Source: Rhodoferax sp. (GTDB lineage Bacteria > Pseudomonadota > Gammaproteobacteria > Burkholderiales > Burkholderiaceae_C). From it: a stretch of 38,358 nucleotides of DNA. The notes under the pieces were generated by a model. The model was not told the origin of the DNA, made no database searches, and saw only the letters and a program-made list of their open reading frames with translations. Each line of letters opens with the position of its first letter. The stretch's first letter is position 1. The position numbers were made by a program, and so were the translations under genes. Where the stretch lies: positions 1-38,358 of the forward strand of contig NZ_JACUUE010000005.1 in assembly GCF_014859475.1 (NCBI RefSeq). Reading direction: 5' to 3'. This document shows, piece after piece, positions 22,187-33,675 of this stretch.

Positions 22187-22825
22187 CTACAGCGAACCTT
22201 TGGTGGAGGGAACGCTGCCCAAGGCGCGCGGATCAAGCTCCAGCGCCGCGCGCAAGGCACGGGCAAAGGCCTTGAACACCGTTTCGGCCTGGTGGTGCGC
22301 GTTGACACCTTTCAGGTTATCAATGTGCAGCGTGACCAGCGCGTGATTGACGAAACCCTGGAAGAATTCGTGCATCAATTGGCTGTCGAAGTTGCCGATC
22401 ATGGCACTGGTGAAAGGCACGTCCATCACCAAACCGGGGCGACCCGAAAAATCGATCACAACCCGGCTCAAGGCCTCGTCCAGCGGCACATAGGCATGGC
22501 CATAACGGCGAATGCCTTTTTTGTCTCCCACAGCCTTGTAAACGGCTTGCCCGAGCGTGATGCCGACATCTTCAACGGTGTGGTGGCCGTCGATGTGCAG
22601 ATCACCATCAGCATCGATGTCAAGGTCGATCAGACCGTGGCGGGCAATTTGGTCGAGCATGTGATCAAAAAAACCAATGCCGGTATGAAGGTGCGACTGA
22701 CCCGTGCCGTCCAGGTTGACGCGCACGGTAATTTTCGTTTCAGCGGTTTGTCGAACCACTTCGGCGCAACGCGGCGTGTTCGTGGTTGATGCATCAGGAA
22801 GTTCAGTCAAGGGATAGTTTGTCAT
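22187..22825 (-). CDS. hisB: Imidazoleglycerol-phosphate dehydratase
   Basis: [40 protein letters not shown]...[16 protein letters not shown]; an upstream in-frame ATG extends to 22852. Confidence 0.96.
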   Translation of the reverse strand: MTNYPLTELPDASTTNTPRCAEVVRQTAETKITVRVNLDGTGQSHLHTGIGFFDHMLDQIARHGLIDLDIDADGDLHIDGHHTVEDVGITLGQAVYKAVGDKKGIRRYGHAYVPLDEALSRVVIDFSGRPGLVMDVPFTSAMIGNFDSQLMHEFFQGFVNHALVTLHIDNLKGVNAHHQAETVFKAFARALRAALELDPRALGSVPSTKGSL

Positions 22826-23057
22826 GGAAGCGTGATCAACAGGAAAAAACACGGTTTGTTATGCGCCCAGACACCGCTAGTGGTTGCATAAGATTTCATG
22901 TTGCAGCATAAGAGTTAAAACTTTATAAAACAACAAATTACGATGCTTACTCAATGTCAAATTAACTCTTTTCACGCCAAGTAAAGTCTGTAAAGTCCAA
23001 TTTTTGCCGGAATTTCAAAACGTTCGTGCCAAAAGCTTTGACCATTGGTCTCGCTGA

Positions 23058-24197
23058 TTAGTATAGTGCTCTTCCTTGGGCCATCCAAATCACTCCCGCC
23101 TCCTGGCGCAGCCCCAGCGCCTGCATGACGGGCGGCACCGGCAAACCGCGCACCAGGGCCGCAGCCAGTTCACCCATGGCAGGCGCAGTCTGAATACCAT
23201 AGCCGCCCTGCCCTGCCAGCCAGAAAAAGCCGGGGGCATCCGGGGCGAAGCCGACCACCGGGGTCTTGTCGGCCACAAATGAGCGCAAACCGGCCCATTT
23301 GCGCCGCACCCGGCGGATGTGCAGCGTGGTGGCAGCCTCCAGCCGGTCCACAGCAATCGCCACATCGAGTTCCTCGGGCTGCACATCTTGCGCCGGCACT
23401 GGGTCGGCGTTGGCGGGCGACACCAGCAGCAGCCCGGCCTCTGGCTTGAAGTAAAACGTCTCGCCGGCATCAATCACCAGAGGCCAATCCTGTATCTGCG
23501 CGGATGCTGGCACCTCGCATGTGAAAGCAGTGCGCCGCATCGGCACCAGACCCACCGGCCTGATGCCGGCCTGCTGCGCCAGTTCATCGCACCAGGCCCC
23601 CGCCGCATTGACCAGAATGGGCGCGCAAAAACGCCCGGCGGGCGTGCTCACGCACCACTGGCCAGATTCAAAGCCGATCTCGCTGACCCCGGCGTTGCAC
23701 ACCAGCTGCGCCCCGGCCACCTTGGCGCCGCGCAAAAACCCCTGGTGAATGGCGTGCACGTCCATGTCCATGGCGTCGGGCTCAAACACCCCATAAACCG
23801 CTGCCTCAGGTTTGAGCACGGGCACCCGTTGCAAGATTTCAGCCTGTGTCCACCATTGAATATTGGGCACCAGTGCGCGCATGGCCTCCAGCGTCTGGCG
23901 CAGCGCGTCGTGGTCCGCCGCCGCGCCAACGATTAAAGCACCGCGCGGCGTGACCAGCGGATACGACGAAAAACCTTCGGGCGGCTGGAGATAAAAGGGT
24001 TTGGAGGCGGTTGTGATGGCGCGCACCGTGGCATTGCCATAAGTTTCCGAATACAGCGCGGCCGAGCGCCCGGTCGAATGGTAGCCGGGCTGCGACTCGC
24101 GCTCCAGCACCGTGACCTTGACATGAGGTGCCAGAAAATAAGCTGCCGAAGTGCCCGCCATCCCGGCGCCGATGATGAGAACGTCTGTGCTTTGCAT
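23058..24197 (-). CDS. FAD-dependent D-amino-acid dehydrogenase, D-arginine dehydrogenase (DauA)-like
   Basis: TDVLIIGAGMAGTSAAYFLAPHVKVTVLERESQPGYHSTGRSAALYSETYG...NAAGAWCDELAQQAG...FYFKPEAGLLLVSPANADP...WAGLRSFVADKTPVVGF...GFFWLAGQGGYGIQTAPAMGE resembles recalled DauA sequence. Confidence 0.85.
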   Translation of the reverse strand: MQSTDVLIIGAGMAGTSAAYFLAPHVKVTVLERESQPGYHSTGRSAALYSETYGNATVRAITTASKPFYLQPPEGFSSYPLVTPRGALIVGAAADHDALRQTLEAMRALVPNIQWWTQAEILQRVPVLKPEAAVYGVFEPDAMDMDVHAIHQGFLRGAKVAGAQLVCNAGVSEIGFESGQWCVSTPAGRFCAPILVNAAGAWCDELAQQAGIRPVGLVPMRRTAFTCEVPASAQIQDWPLVIDAGETFYFKPEAGLLLVSPANADPVPAQDVQPEELDVAIAVDRLEAATTLHIRRVRRKWAGLRSFVADKTPVVGFAPDAPGFFWLAGQGGYGIQTAPAMGELAAALVRGLPVPPVMQALGLRQEAGVIWMAQGRALY

Positions 24198-24253
24198 GAT
24201 TTTCAATTCGTGTTGATCATGCAATCACTGTAACGCGTGTCCGTCCGGTGGTG

Positions 24254-26325
<2,072 letters not shown>

Positions 26326-26492
26326 TTAAAGTGTAAACGAGCCCTTGAAGACACTGTTGTCAGCATGACCATGGCCTGCTTGGCCAGGCGGTTAATGTCC
26401 CGCGAGAATTTCTTTCATGCGAGGTACTACAGTTTTCAGGCAACTGTTCGCCCGGACATCTTAAGATGACGCAGCCTGAAAGGACCCCTGTT

Positions 26493-27647
26493 ATGCCCAT
26501 CATCACCAACATCGAAGACCTGCGCCTTCTTGCCCAAAAACGTGTGCCGCGCATGTTTTACCAATACGCCGATTCGGGTTCGTGGACCGAATCGACCTAC
26601 CGCGCCAACAGCGACGATTTCCAGAAAATCAAGCTGCGCCAGCGCGTCGCCATCAACATGGAAAACCGCAGCACCGCCAGCACCATGATCGGACAAAGGG
26701 TTGCCATGCCGGTGGCCATGGCACCCGTCGGTCTGACCGGCATGCAGTGCGCCGACGGCGAGATCAAGGCTGCCAACGCCGCCAAAAAATTTGGCATCCC
26801 GTTCACACTGTCCACCATGAGCATTTGCTCGATTGAAGACGTGGCAAAGGAAACGGGAGGCCATCCATTCTGGTTCCAGCTCTACGTCATGAAAGACCGC
26901 GACTTTATTGAGCGCCTGATTGACCGCGCGCGTGCCGCCAACTGCTCGGCGCTGATGCTCACGCTCGACCTGCAGATCATCGGCCAGCGCCACAACGACA
27001 TCCGCAACGGCCTGTCGGCGCCACCCAAACTCACCGTGCGCAACATGCTCAACATGATGACCAAGCCGCGCTGGGGACTGGGCATGCTGGGCACGCAGCG
27101 ACGCGGCTTTGGCAACATCGTCGGCCACGTCAAGGGCATCGAGACCATGGGCACGCTGAGCGAATGGACTGCCAAGCAGTTCGACCCGGCGCTCAACTGG
27201 GGCGACGTGGAATGGATCAAAAAGCGCTGGGGTGGTAAGCTCATCCTCAAAGGCATTCAGGACGCCGAAGACGCCCGACTGGCAGTGGCATCAGGCGCTG
27301 ATGCGCTGGTGGTCAGCAACCACGGTGGCCGCCAGTTGGACGGTGCGCCCAGTTCCATCAGCGCCCTGCCCGCCATCGTCGATGCCGTGGGCAGCCAGAT
27401 TGAAGTGCACATGGACGGCGGTATTCGCAGCGGGCAAGACGTGCTGAAAGCCCGCGCCCTGGGTGCACGCGGCAGCTACATTGGCCGCGCCTTTTTGTAT
27501 GGTCTGGGAGCGATGGGCGAGGCCGGTGTGACCCGCGCGCTGGAGATCATCCACAAGGAGCTCGACCTGACCATGGCCTTTTGCGGGCGCACCCACATCG
27601 ACACGGTGGACAAGGGGATTTTGCTGCCCGGGACGTATCCCGCGTAG
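26493..27647 (+). CDS. FMN-dependent alpha-hydroxy acid dehydrogenase (L-lactate dehydrogenase / LldD-like)
   Basis: MAPVGLTGMQCADGEIKAANAAKKFGIPFTLSTMSICSIEDVA...VVSNHGGRQLDGAPSS...VHMDGGIRSGQDVLKA...GARGSYIGRAFLYGLGA. Confidence 0.93.
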   Translation: MPIITNIEDLRLLAQKRVPRMFYQYADSGSWTESTYRANSDDFQKIKLRQRVAINMENRSTASTMIGQRVAMPVAMAPVGLTGMQCADGEIKAANAAKKFGIPFTLSTMSICSIEDVAKETGGHPFWFQLYVMKDRDFIERLIDRARAANCSALMLTLDLQIIGQRHNDIRNGLSAPPKLTVRNMLNMMTKPRWGLGMLGTQRRGFGNIVGHVKGIETMGTLSEWTAKQFDPALNWGDVEWIKKRWGGKLILKGIQDAEDARLAVASGADALVVSNHGGRQLDGAPSSISALPAIVDAVGSQIEVHMDGGIRSGQDVLKARALGARGSYIGRAFLYGLGAMGEAGVTRALEIIHKELDLTMAFCGRTHIDTVDKGILLPGTYPA

Positions 27648-27654
27648 CGTGCAG

Positions 27655-28040
27655 TTATCTTTTGCAATGCCAGGTACTGCTCGCCGATGAGTCGCCGATC
27701 ACCATCCTGGGGGGGGGAAGCGCGGCTACATCTGAGCCTATGCCAGTGGCGTGCATGAAGACGTTGCAGCCATGGTGCACCACGCCAAGCAGGGGCGCAA
27801 TGGTCAACATGCCAGGGATTTCTTGCAGCATGCCCCACCCGTGCGTGCGCTCGATCAGAATGCCAATGCAGCGCCACCGGTCAGGCGCTGGGCTGTGGGC
27901 AAGAATTGGCTCTTCAGTGGTAGCCTGGCCGCAGGTGCGCGCGCCGCCGACATCATGAGTCTGATTCAGACGGCCAAGATCAATGGCATCGAGCCGCTGA
28001 CGTATTTGACCGATGTGCTGACGCGGTTGCCTACGCATCC
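27655..28040 (+). pseudogene. IS66-family transposase (TnpC) remnant
   Basis: Fragments QVLLADESPITILGGG, then frame-shifted KRGYI*AYASGVHEDV, QHARDFLQ, ALDQNANAAPPVRRWAVGKNWLFSGSLAAGARAADIMSLIQTAKINGIEPLTYLTDVLTRLPTHPNS match IS66 transposase landmarks; TGA at 27733-27735 where the family has Trp. Confidence 0.85.
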
Positions 28041-28049
28041 CAATAGTTA

Positions 28050-28216
28050 CGCTTTACTGCCCGATCGCCCTGCTTGGCAGCACCTTCTATGCGATTCTTG
28101 TCCACAGACAAGTGATTTACGCTCCACGCTTCCTTCCCACACTTGGTCACCCTCGTGCGGTTGCGATTCGCTTCGTTCGCTGAGATCAGCTTGCGGGAGG
28201 ACTTGCACCTCCAGAA
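28050..28216 (-). mobile_element. Group II intron 5' (domain I) fragment
   Basis: Reverse complement GGAGGTGCAAGTCCTCCCGC...GCGAACGAAGCGAATCGCAAC...CGAGGGTGACCAAGTGTGGGAAGGAAGCGTGGAGCGTAAATCACTT...GGACAAGAATCGCATAGA resembles group II intron 5' sequences; no RT ORF follows. Confidence 0.7.
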
Positions 28217-28226
28217 GCCTGAAAGA

Positions 28227-29645
28227 TCAGGTTCTCAAAGCCGTCAGCACCTCGTCGAGCATCTTCTTGGCATCGCCAAACAGCATGCGGTTGTTGTCCT
28301 TGTAGAACAGCGGGTTGTCCACGCCGGCGTAGCCGCTGGCCATGCTGCGCTTCATGACGATGCTGGTCTTGGACTTCCAGACCTCAAGCACCGGCATACC
28401 GGCGATCGGGCTGTTGGGATCGTCCTGGGCACTCGGGTTGACGATGTCGTTGGCGCCAATCACCATGGTCACATCAGTGGCCGGAAAGTCGTCATTGAGT
28501 TCGTCCATTTCGAACACGATGTCGTAGGGCACCTTGGCCTCGGCCAGCAACACGTTCATGTGGCCCGGCATACGGCCAGCCACCGGGTGAATGCCAAAGC
28601 GCACGTTGACGCCCTTGTCGCGCAGATGCTTGGTGATCTCGAACACCGTGTGCTGGGCCTGCGCCACCGCCATGCCGTAGCCCGGCACAATGATCACGCT
28701 CTTGGCATCACGCAACAGCTCGGCGGTTTCGCTGGCGCTGATCGGGGTGACCTCACCGGCGGGCTGCTCACCGCCAGCAGCCGCTGCGGGCTTGGCACTG
28801 GTGGTCCCAAAACCACCGGCAATCACGCTGATGAAGCTGCGGTTCATGGCGTTGCACATGATGTACGACAGAATCGCACCGCTGGAGCCCACCAGCGCGC
28901 CGACCACAATCAGCAAGTCGTTGCTGAGCATGAAGCCAGTGGCTGCTGCCGCCCAACCCGAATAGCTGTTGAGCATGGACACCACCACCGGCATGTCAGC
29001 GCCGCCGATGGCCATCACCATGTGGATGCCGAACAGCAGCGCGATCACGGTCATGACGATGATCGGCATCATGCCGTCTGCCACCGTGTGGGCGTCCATG
29101 AAGACACCGCCGAAATAAATCACCACCAGCAAGCCGGCAAGATTGAGCCAATGGCGCCCGGGCAGCAGCATCGGGTTGCCGCTGATGCGCCCGCTGAGCT
29201 TGCCAAAAGCGATGACCGACCCCGACAAGGTGACCGCACCGATGAAGATGCCAATATAGATTTCAAGCTCATGAATGGTGCGGGCCGAGCCCTCGAACCC
29301 TTCCGTGGCCGTGGGGTCAACAAAAGTGGCAAAGCCCACCAGCACCGCAGCCAGACCGACCATGCTGTGCATGAAGGCGACCAGCTCGGGCATTTGCGTC
29401 ATTTGCACGCTGCGCGCCAGATACAAGCCGATGCTGCCGCCGATGACCATTGCGCCAATGATCCAGGCGTAACCACCGCTGTTGACTTGCGGCCCGAACA
29501 CCGTGGCCAGCACGGCAATCGTCATGCCGATCATGCCGAACAGGTTGCCGCGGCGGGAACTTTCCTGGTTGGACAAACCGCCCAGGCTCAAAATGAACAA
29601 AATGGTCGCGCCGATGTAGGCGACTGTGGCCAGACTCGAATTCAT
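28227..29645 (-). CDS. pntB: NAD(P) transhydrogenase subunit beta
   Basis: [37 protein letters not shown]...[16 protein letters not shown]...[26 protein letters not shown]. Confidence 0.97.
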   Translation of the reverse strand: MNSSLATVAYIGATILFILSLGGLSNQESSRRGNLFGMIGMTIAVLATVFGPQVNSGGYAWIIGAMVIGGSIGLYLARSVQMTQMPELVAFMHSMVGLAAVLVGFATFVDPTATEGFEGSARTIHELEIYIGIFIGAVTLSGSVIAFGKLSGRISGNPMLLPGRHWLNLAGLLVVIYFGGVFMDAHTVADGMMPIIVMTVIALLFGIHMVMAIGGADMPVVVSMLNSYSGWAAAATGFMLSNDLLIVVGALVGSSGAILSYIMCNAMNRSFISVIAGGFGTTSAKPAAAAGGEQPAGEVTPISASETAELLRDAKSVIIVPGYGMAVAQAQHTVFEITKHLRDKGVNVRFGIHPVAGRMPGHMNVLLAEAKVPYDIVFEMDELNDDFPATDVTMVIGANDIVNPSAQDDPNSPIAGMPVLEVWKSKTSIVMKRSMASGYAGVDNPLFYKDNNRMLFGDAKKMLDEVLTALRT

Positions 29646-29661
29646 GCGTGGCTCCTTCTTC

Positions 29662-31320
29662 TTATTTGCGGAACATGGCCAGCATGCGCTGGGTGACGGC
29701 GAAGCCGCCGAACATATTGATGGCCGTCAGGGCAATGGCCACCGCCGCGATCCAGGTGATCAGGCTGTTGGGCCGCTCGGCCGCATCCATCAAGGGCGAG
29801 ATTTGCACCAGCGCGCCAATCGCGATGATGCTCGATATGGCGTTGGTCACGCTCATCAGCGGCGTGTGCAGCGCGGGTTTCACGTTCCACACCACCATGT
29901 AGCCGACAAAGCAGGCCAGCACGAACACTGTGAAGTGCGACATGAACTCCTTGGGCGCGCTGTGGCCGATCAGCCAAAACAGCACGGCGACCACGGCGAA
30001 CATCATGACCAGTTTGCCCGCAGGCATGGGGGCGCTGGGTTCGCCATGGCCGTGCGCCTTTTTGGCCACCGGAGCCGCTGTCGGCTTGGCAGCCGCAGGC
30101 GGTGCCGCCGCCACTTTGGGTGCCGGTGGCGGCCAGGTGATGCTGCCCTCCTTGATGACCGTGAGACCACGAATGGCGTCGTCTTCCATGTTGACATTGA
30201 CGATGCCGTCCTTGGTCTTGCACAGTTCCTCGGTGAGGCGAAACAAGTTGGTGCCGTACAGCGTGGACGACTGCCTGGACAGCCGCGAGACCAGGTCGGT
30301 GTAGCCGACGATGGTCACGCCGTGCTTGACCACCGCCTGGCCTGGCTCGGTCAGCTCGCAGTTGCCGCCCTGCTCGGCGGCCATGTCAACAATCACGCTG
30401 CCGGGCTTCATGCTCTGCACCATCTCGGCTGTGATCAGCTTGGGTGCCGGTCGCCCGGGGATCAGCGCGGTGGTGATGATGATGTCAACATCCTTGGCCT
30501 GCTTGGCGTACATCACGCGCTGGGCTTGCTGGAAGCCTTCGCTCATGACCTTGGCGTAGCCGCCGCCGCCCGAGCCTTCTTCCTCATAATCTACCTTGAC
30601 GAATTCGCCACCCAGCGACACCACCTGGTCAGCCACTTCGGCACGGGTGTCATTGGCGCGAACGATGGCGCCCAGGCTGGCGGCGGTGCCAATGGCAGCC
30701 AGGCCAGCCACGCCGGCACCGGCAATGAAAACCTTGGCCGGCGGCACCTTGCCCGCAGCCGTGATCTGGCCGCTGAAGAAGCGACCAAAAGCGTTGGCGG
30801 CCTCAATGACGGCGCGGTAGCCGGCAACCCCGGCCTGCGAGGTCAGGGCATCCATCTTCTGGGCACGGCTGAGCGTGCGCGGCAGCGCGTCGATGGCCAG
30901 CACGGTCACCTTTTTGGCGGCCAGCAGTTGCATCAGGTCGGGGTTTTGTGCGGGCCAGATGAAACTGATCAAGTTCTGACCTTCATGCATCAGCGCGACT
31001 TCTTCGGGGGTCGGGCCGCGCACCTTGAACACGATGTCGGCGGCGGCCCAAAGCGCTGCCGCGGTGTCAACCACTTCGGCACCGGCGGCGCGATACGCCT
31101 CGTCGGTGCAATTGGCCAAATCGCCCGCACCCGATTCGACGGCCACCTTGAAACCGAGTTTGATCAGCTTTTCAACCACCTCGGGCACGGTGGCAACGCG
31201 TTTTTCACCTGGAAAAACTTCGCAGGGAATACCAATGCATTGCGGCGTGGGTGGCGATGATGGGGGCGGTGAAACGACGGATTTATCCGATGAGCCTTGA
31301 GTGGTGGCACCAGCTTGCAT
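29662..31320 (-). CDS. pntA: NAD(P) transhydrogenase subunit alpha, single-chain PntA with C-terminal TM region
   Basis: [31 protein letters not shown]...[24 protein letters not shown]...[17 protein letters not shown]; Ala/Pro-rich linker then four TM segments. Confidence 0.96.
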   Translation of the reverse strand: MQAGATTQGSSDKSVVSPPPSSPPTPQCIGIPCEVFPGEKRVATVPEVVEKLIKLGFKVAVESGAGDLANCTDEAYRAAGAEVVDTAAALWAAADIVFKVRGPTPEEVALMHEGQNLISFIWPAQNPDLMQLLAAKKVTVLAIDALPRTLSRAQKMDALTSQAGVAGYRAVIEAANAFGRFFSGQITAAGKVPPAKVFIAGAGVAGLAAIGTAASLGAIVRANDTRAEVADQVVSLGGEFVKVDYEEEGSGGGGYAKVMSEGFQQAQRVMYAKQAKDVDIIITTALIPGRPAPKLITAEMVQSMKPGSVIVDMAAEQGGNCELTEPGQAVVKHGVTIVGYTDLVSRLSRQSSTLYGTNLFRLTEELCKTKDGIVNVNMEDDAIRGLTVIKEGSITWPPPAPKVAAAPPAAAKPTAAPVAKKAHGHGEPSAPMPAGKLVMMFAVVAVLFWLIGHSAPKEFMSHFTVFVLACFVGYMVVWNVKPALHTPLMSVTNAISSIIAIGALVQISPLMDAAERPNSLITWIAAVAIALTAINMFGGFAVTQRMLAMFRK

Positions 31321-31420
31321 GAAGCGTCTCCTCGTGTGATTTTGGGCAGAACCGAACTAACCGCGCGAGCTTACATCAGTTTTTTCAACTTTGGGAATGG
31401 CGACGCATTCACTATTTGAT

Positions 31421-31442
31421 CCATCTCAAACTTTTGGGATGG
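31421..31442. promoter_or_regulatory. Imperfect 22-bp dyad in the pntA/NUDIX divergent intergenic region
   Basis: CCATCTCAAACTTTTGGGATGG; arms CCATCTCAAA / TTTGGGATGG pair with a single T-G wobble. Confidence 0.4.
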
Positions 31443-31485
31443 GTGCCAGCGGCAGGCAATGGCGCAATTTGCCGATAATCCCGGC

Positions 31486-32004
31486 ATGAAAATCCGATGG
31501 AAACCCAGCGCCACCGTGGCGGCAATCATTGAGCAAAACGGCAAGTTCCTGCTGGTCGAAGAGCACACCCCCGAGGGCCTGCGCCTGAACAACCCGGCCG
31601 GCCATCTGGATGAAAGCGAGAGCTTGGTGAACGCCTGCGCGCGCGAGGCGCTCGAGGAAACCACACACCTGTTCACCCCCACGCATTTGCTCGGTATCTA
31701 TATGTCGCGCTTTCAGCGCCCGGCGCGTGCGCAACATGCTGCCGAAGACATCACCTACCTGCGCTTTGCCTTCTGCGGCAAGCTCGGCGCAGTGCAACCC
31801 GGGCGCAGCCTCGATACCGGCATCGTGCGCACCCTGTGGTTGAGCCCGGACGAGATTCGCGCCAGCTTTGAGCACCACCGCAGCCCGCTCATCGTCAAAT
31901 GCATGGACGACTATCTGGCAGGCCAGCGCTACCCGCTCACCTTGCTTCACACCGACCCCGGCGTGCTTGAGTCCGGCGCGCCAACCGCGGGCCGGGGCGC
32001 ATGA
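31486..32004 (+). CDS. NUDIX hydrolase (NudJ-like)
   Basis: NUDIX box [23 protein letters not shown]; directly upstream of mnmA with a 4-nt overlap. Confidence 0.92.
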   Translation: MKIRWKPSATVAAIIEQNGKFLLVEEHTPEGLRLNNPAGHLDESESLVNACAREALEETTHLFTPTHLLGIYMSRFQRPARAQHAAEDITYLRFAFCGKLGAVQPGRSLDTGIVRTLWLSPDEIRASFEHHRSPLIVKCMDDYLAGQRYPLTLLHTDPGVLESGAPTAGRGA

Positions 32005-33110
32005 GCGCGCTGCGCCAACGCGTGGTGGTGGGCTTGAGCGGCGGTGTGGACTCCGCCGTGACCGCCTGGCTGCTCAAGCAGCAGGGCCATGAGGTGATCG
32101 GCATCTTCATGAAAAACTGGGAAGGCGACGATGACGATGACTACTGCTCATCGCGCCAGGATTTTCTGGATGCTGCTGCCGTTGCTGATGTGATCGGCAT
32201 CGAGATCGAGCACGTCAATTTTGCCGCCGAGTACAAGGACCGCGTGTTTGCCGAGTTCCTGCGCGAATACAGCGCCGGGCGCACGCCCAACCCCGACATT
32301 TTGTGCAACGCCGAAATCAAGTTCAAGGCGTTCCTGGACCACGCCATGCGCCTGGGCGCCGACAAGATTGCCACCGGCCATTACGCCCGCGTGCGCTTCA
32401 ATGCCGCCACCAAAAAGCATGAGCTGCTCAAGGGCCTGGACCCGGCCAAGGACCAAAGCTATTTTTTGCACCGGCTCAACCAGAAGCAACTGGCCAACAC
32501 GCTGTTTCCGGTGGGTGAGTTGCTCAAAACCGAGGTGCGCCGCATCGCGCTGGAGATCGGCCTGCCCAATGCCAAAAAGAAGGACTCGACCGGCATCTGT
32601 TTCATTGGCGAGCGGCCGTTCCGAGAATTTTTGAATCGCTTCATTGCCAAGGAGCCCGGCCCGATCAAGAACGACAAGGGTCACACCATTGGCGAGCATG
32701 TCGGCTTGAGCTTTTACACCCTGGGCCAGCGCCAGGGACTGGGCATTGGCGGCCTGAAAGCCAAAGGCGCGCCACGCGGCGGCGGCGACCACGCACCCTG
32801 GTTTGTGGCACGCAAAGACATGGGCCACAACACGCTGTGGGTAGTGCAGGGCCACGAGCACCCATGGCTGTTGTCGCACGAACTCACAGCGCAAGATGCC
32901 AGCTGGGTCGCGGGCCAGGCGCCGGATGCCACGGCGCTGGCCGCCAAGACTCGCTACCGCCAGCTTGATGCGCCCTGCCACCTGCGCGTGAACGGCGCAG
33001 ACGCTTTCAGCCTGAAGTTTGCAGAGCCGCAATGGGCCGTCACGCCGGGTCAGTCGGCCGTGCTGTACGACGGCGAGGTCTGCCTGGGAGGCGGCATCAT
33101 CGCGGGTTAA
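32001..33110 (+). CDS. mnmA: tRNA-specific 2-thiouridylase MnmA
   Basis: [34 protein letters not shown]...[16 protein letters not shown]...[15 protein letters not shown]...[12 protein letters not shown]. Confidence 0.97.
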   Translation: MSALRQRVVVGLSGGVDSAVTAWLLKQQGHEVIGIFMKNWEGDDDDDYCSSRQDFLDAAAVADVIGIEIEHVNFAAEYKDRVFAEFLREYSAGRTPNPDILCNAEIKFKAFLDHAMRLGADKIATGHYARVRFNAATKKHELLKGLDPAKDQSYFLHRLNQKQLANTLFPVGELLKTEVRRIALEIGLPNAKKKDSTGICFIGERPFREFLNRFIAKEPGPIKNDKGHTIGEHVGLSFYTLGQRQGLGIGGLKAKGAPRGGGDHAPWFVARKDMGHNTLWVVQGHEHPWLLSHELTAQDASWVAGQAPDATALAAKTRYRQLDAPCHLRVNGADAFSLKFAEPQWAVTPGQSAVLYDGEVCLGGGIIAG

Positions 33111-33114
33111 CCGG

Positions 33115-33405
33115 TTAGCCCATGCGCGCCATCAGGGTTTCCATGTCCTTGAGCATGGCTGCCAGCGACTCCTTTTGTGACACGTCGGGGCGCAGGTGCT
33201 CATCCATCTCCTGTTCCATGAAGCAAATGGTCATGCGCATGTAGGTGCTGTCGAGCGCTTTGCGCACCGCAGAGAATTGCTGCGCGATCTTCAGGCAGCT
33301 CTCACCCTCTTCGATCATGCGCTGCACACCCCGGATTTGTCCCTCCGCCCGACGCAGTCGGTTCAGAACATCGGTGCGCCCCGCTCCGTTGGTCAATGCA
33401 GTCAT
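33115..33405 (-). CDS. CsoR/RcnR/FrmR-family (DUF156) transcriptional repressor
   Basis: VLNRLRRAEGQIRGVQRMIEEGESCLKIAQQFSAVRKALDSTYMRMTICFMEQEM; family-typical three-helix pattern with a noncanonical second ligand region. Confidence 0.9.
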   Translation of the reverse strand: MTALTNGAGRTDVLNRLRRAEGQIRGVQRMIEEGESCLKIAQQFSAVRKALDSTYMRMTICFMEQEMDEHLRPDVSQKESLAAMLKDMETLMARMG

Positions 33406-33423
33406 GCAAGGTCCTTCAGAGAG

Positions 33424-33645
33424 TCAATGGCAGCCAATTTGCTGTTCCGGCACACCCAGTTTTTTCAGGATGATGCCCAGCGGGCAAAAATTGGTGAAAC
33501 CAGATTGAAACAAATTGGCACCCACAAAAGCCGTGAAGGCCAACGCCCACTTGCTGACAAACAGCGGGCTGCCCTCCACCCCCAGCGCCAGTGAAATCAT
33601 GATGAACAGGCCGGCGAAAACCAAAATATAACGTTGTACGGTCAT
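33424..33645 (-). CDS. DUF2892 (YgaP-like TM) small membrane protein
   Basis: MTVQRYILVFAGLFIMISLALG...LFVSKWALAFTAFVGANLFQSGFTNFCPLGIILKKLGV. Confidence 0.88.
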   Translation of the reverse strand: MTVQRYILVFAGLFIMISLALGVEGSPLFVSKWALAFTAFVGANLFQSGFTNFCPLGIILKKLGVPEQQIGCH

Positions 33646-33675
33646 GGTAAAAACTCCTCAGGGACAGTTAAAAAA

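Noticed and set aside
22826-23057. His leader peptide / attenuator upstream of hisB
   Set aside because: No run of His codons on the minus strand and no terminator/antiterminator pair recognisable.
28143-28200. Possible second REP-like copy (gattcgcttcgttcgct)
   Set aside because: Better explained as part of the group II intron fragment (GCGAACGAAGCGAATCGC).
28143-29696. 517-aa + strand ORF antisense to pntB
   Set aside because: Same pattern of shadow ORF; begins in the group II intron fragment.
29626-31260. 544-aa + strand ORF antisense to pntA
   Set aside because: Low-complexity G/H/R/A-rich translation opposite a confident pntA; codon-bias shadow.
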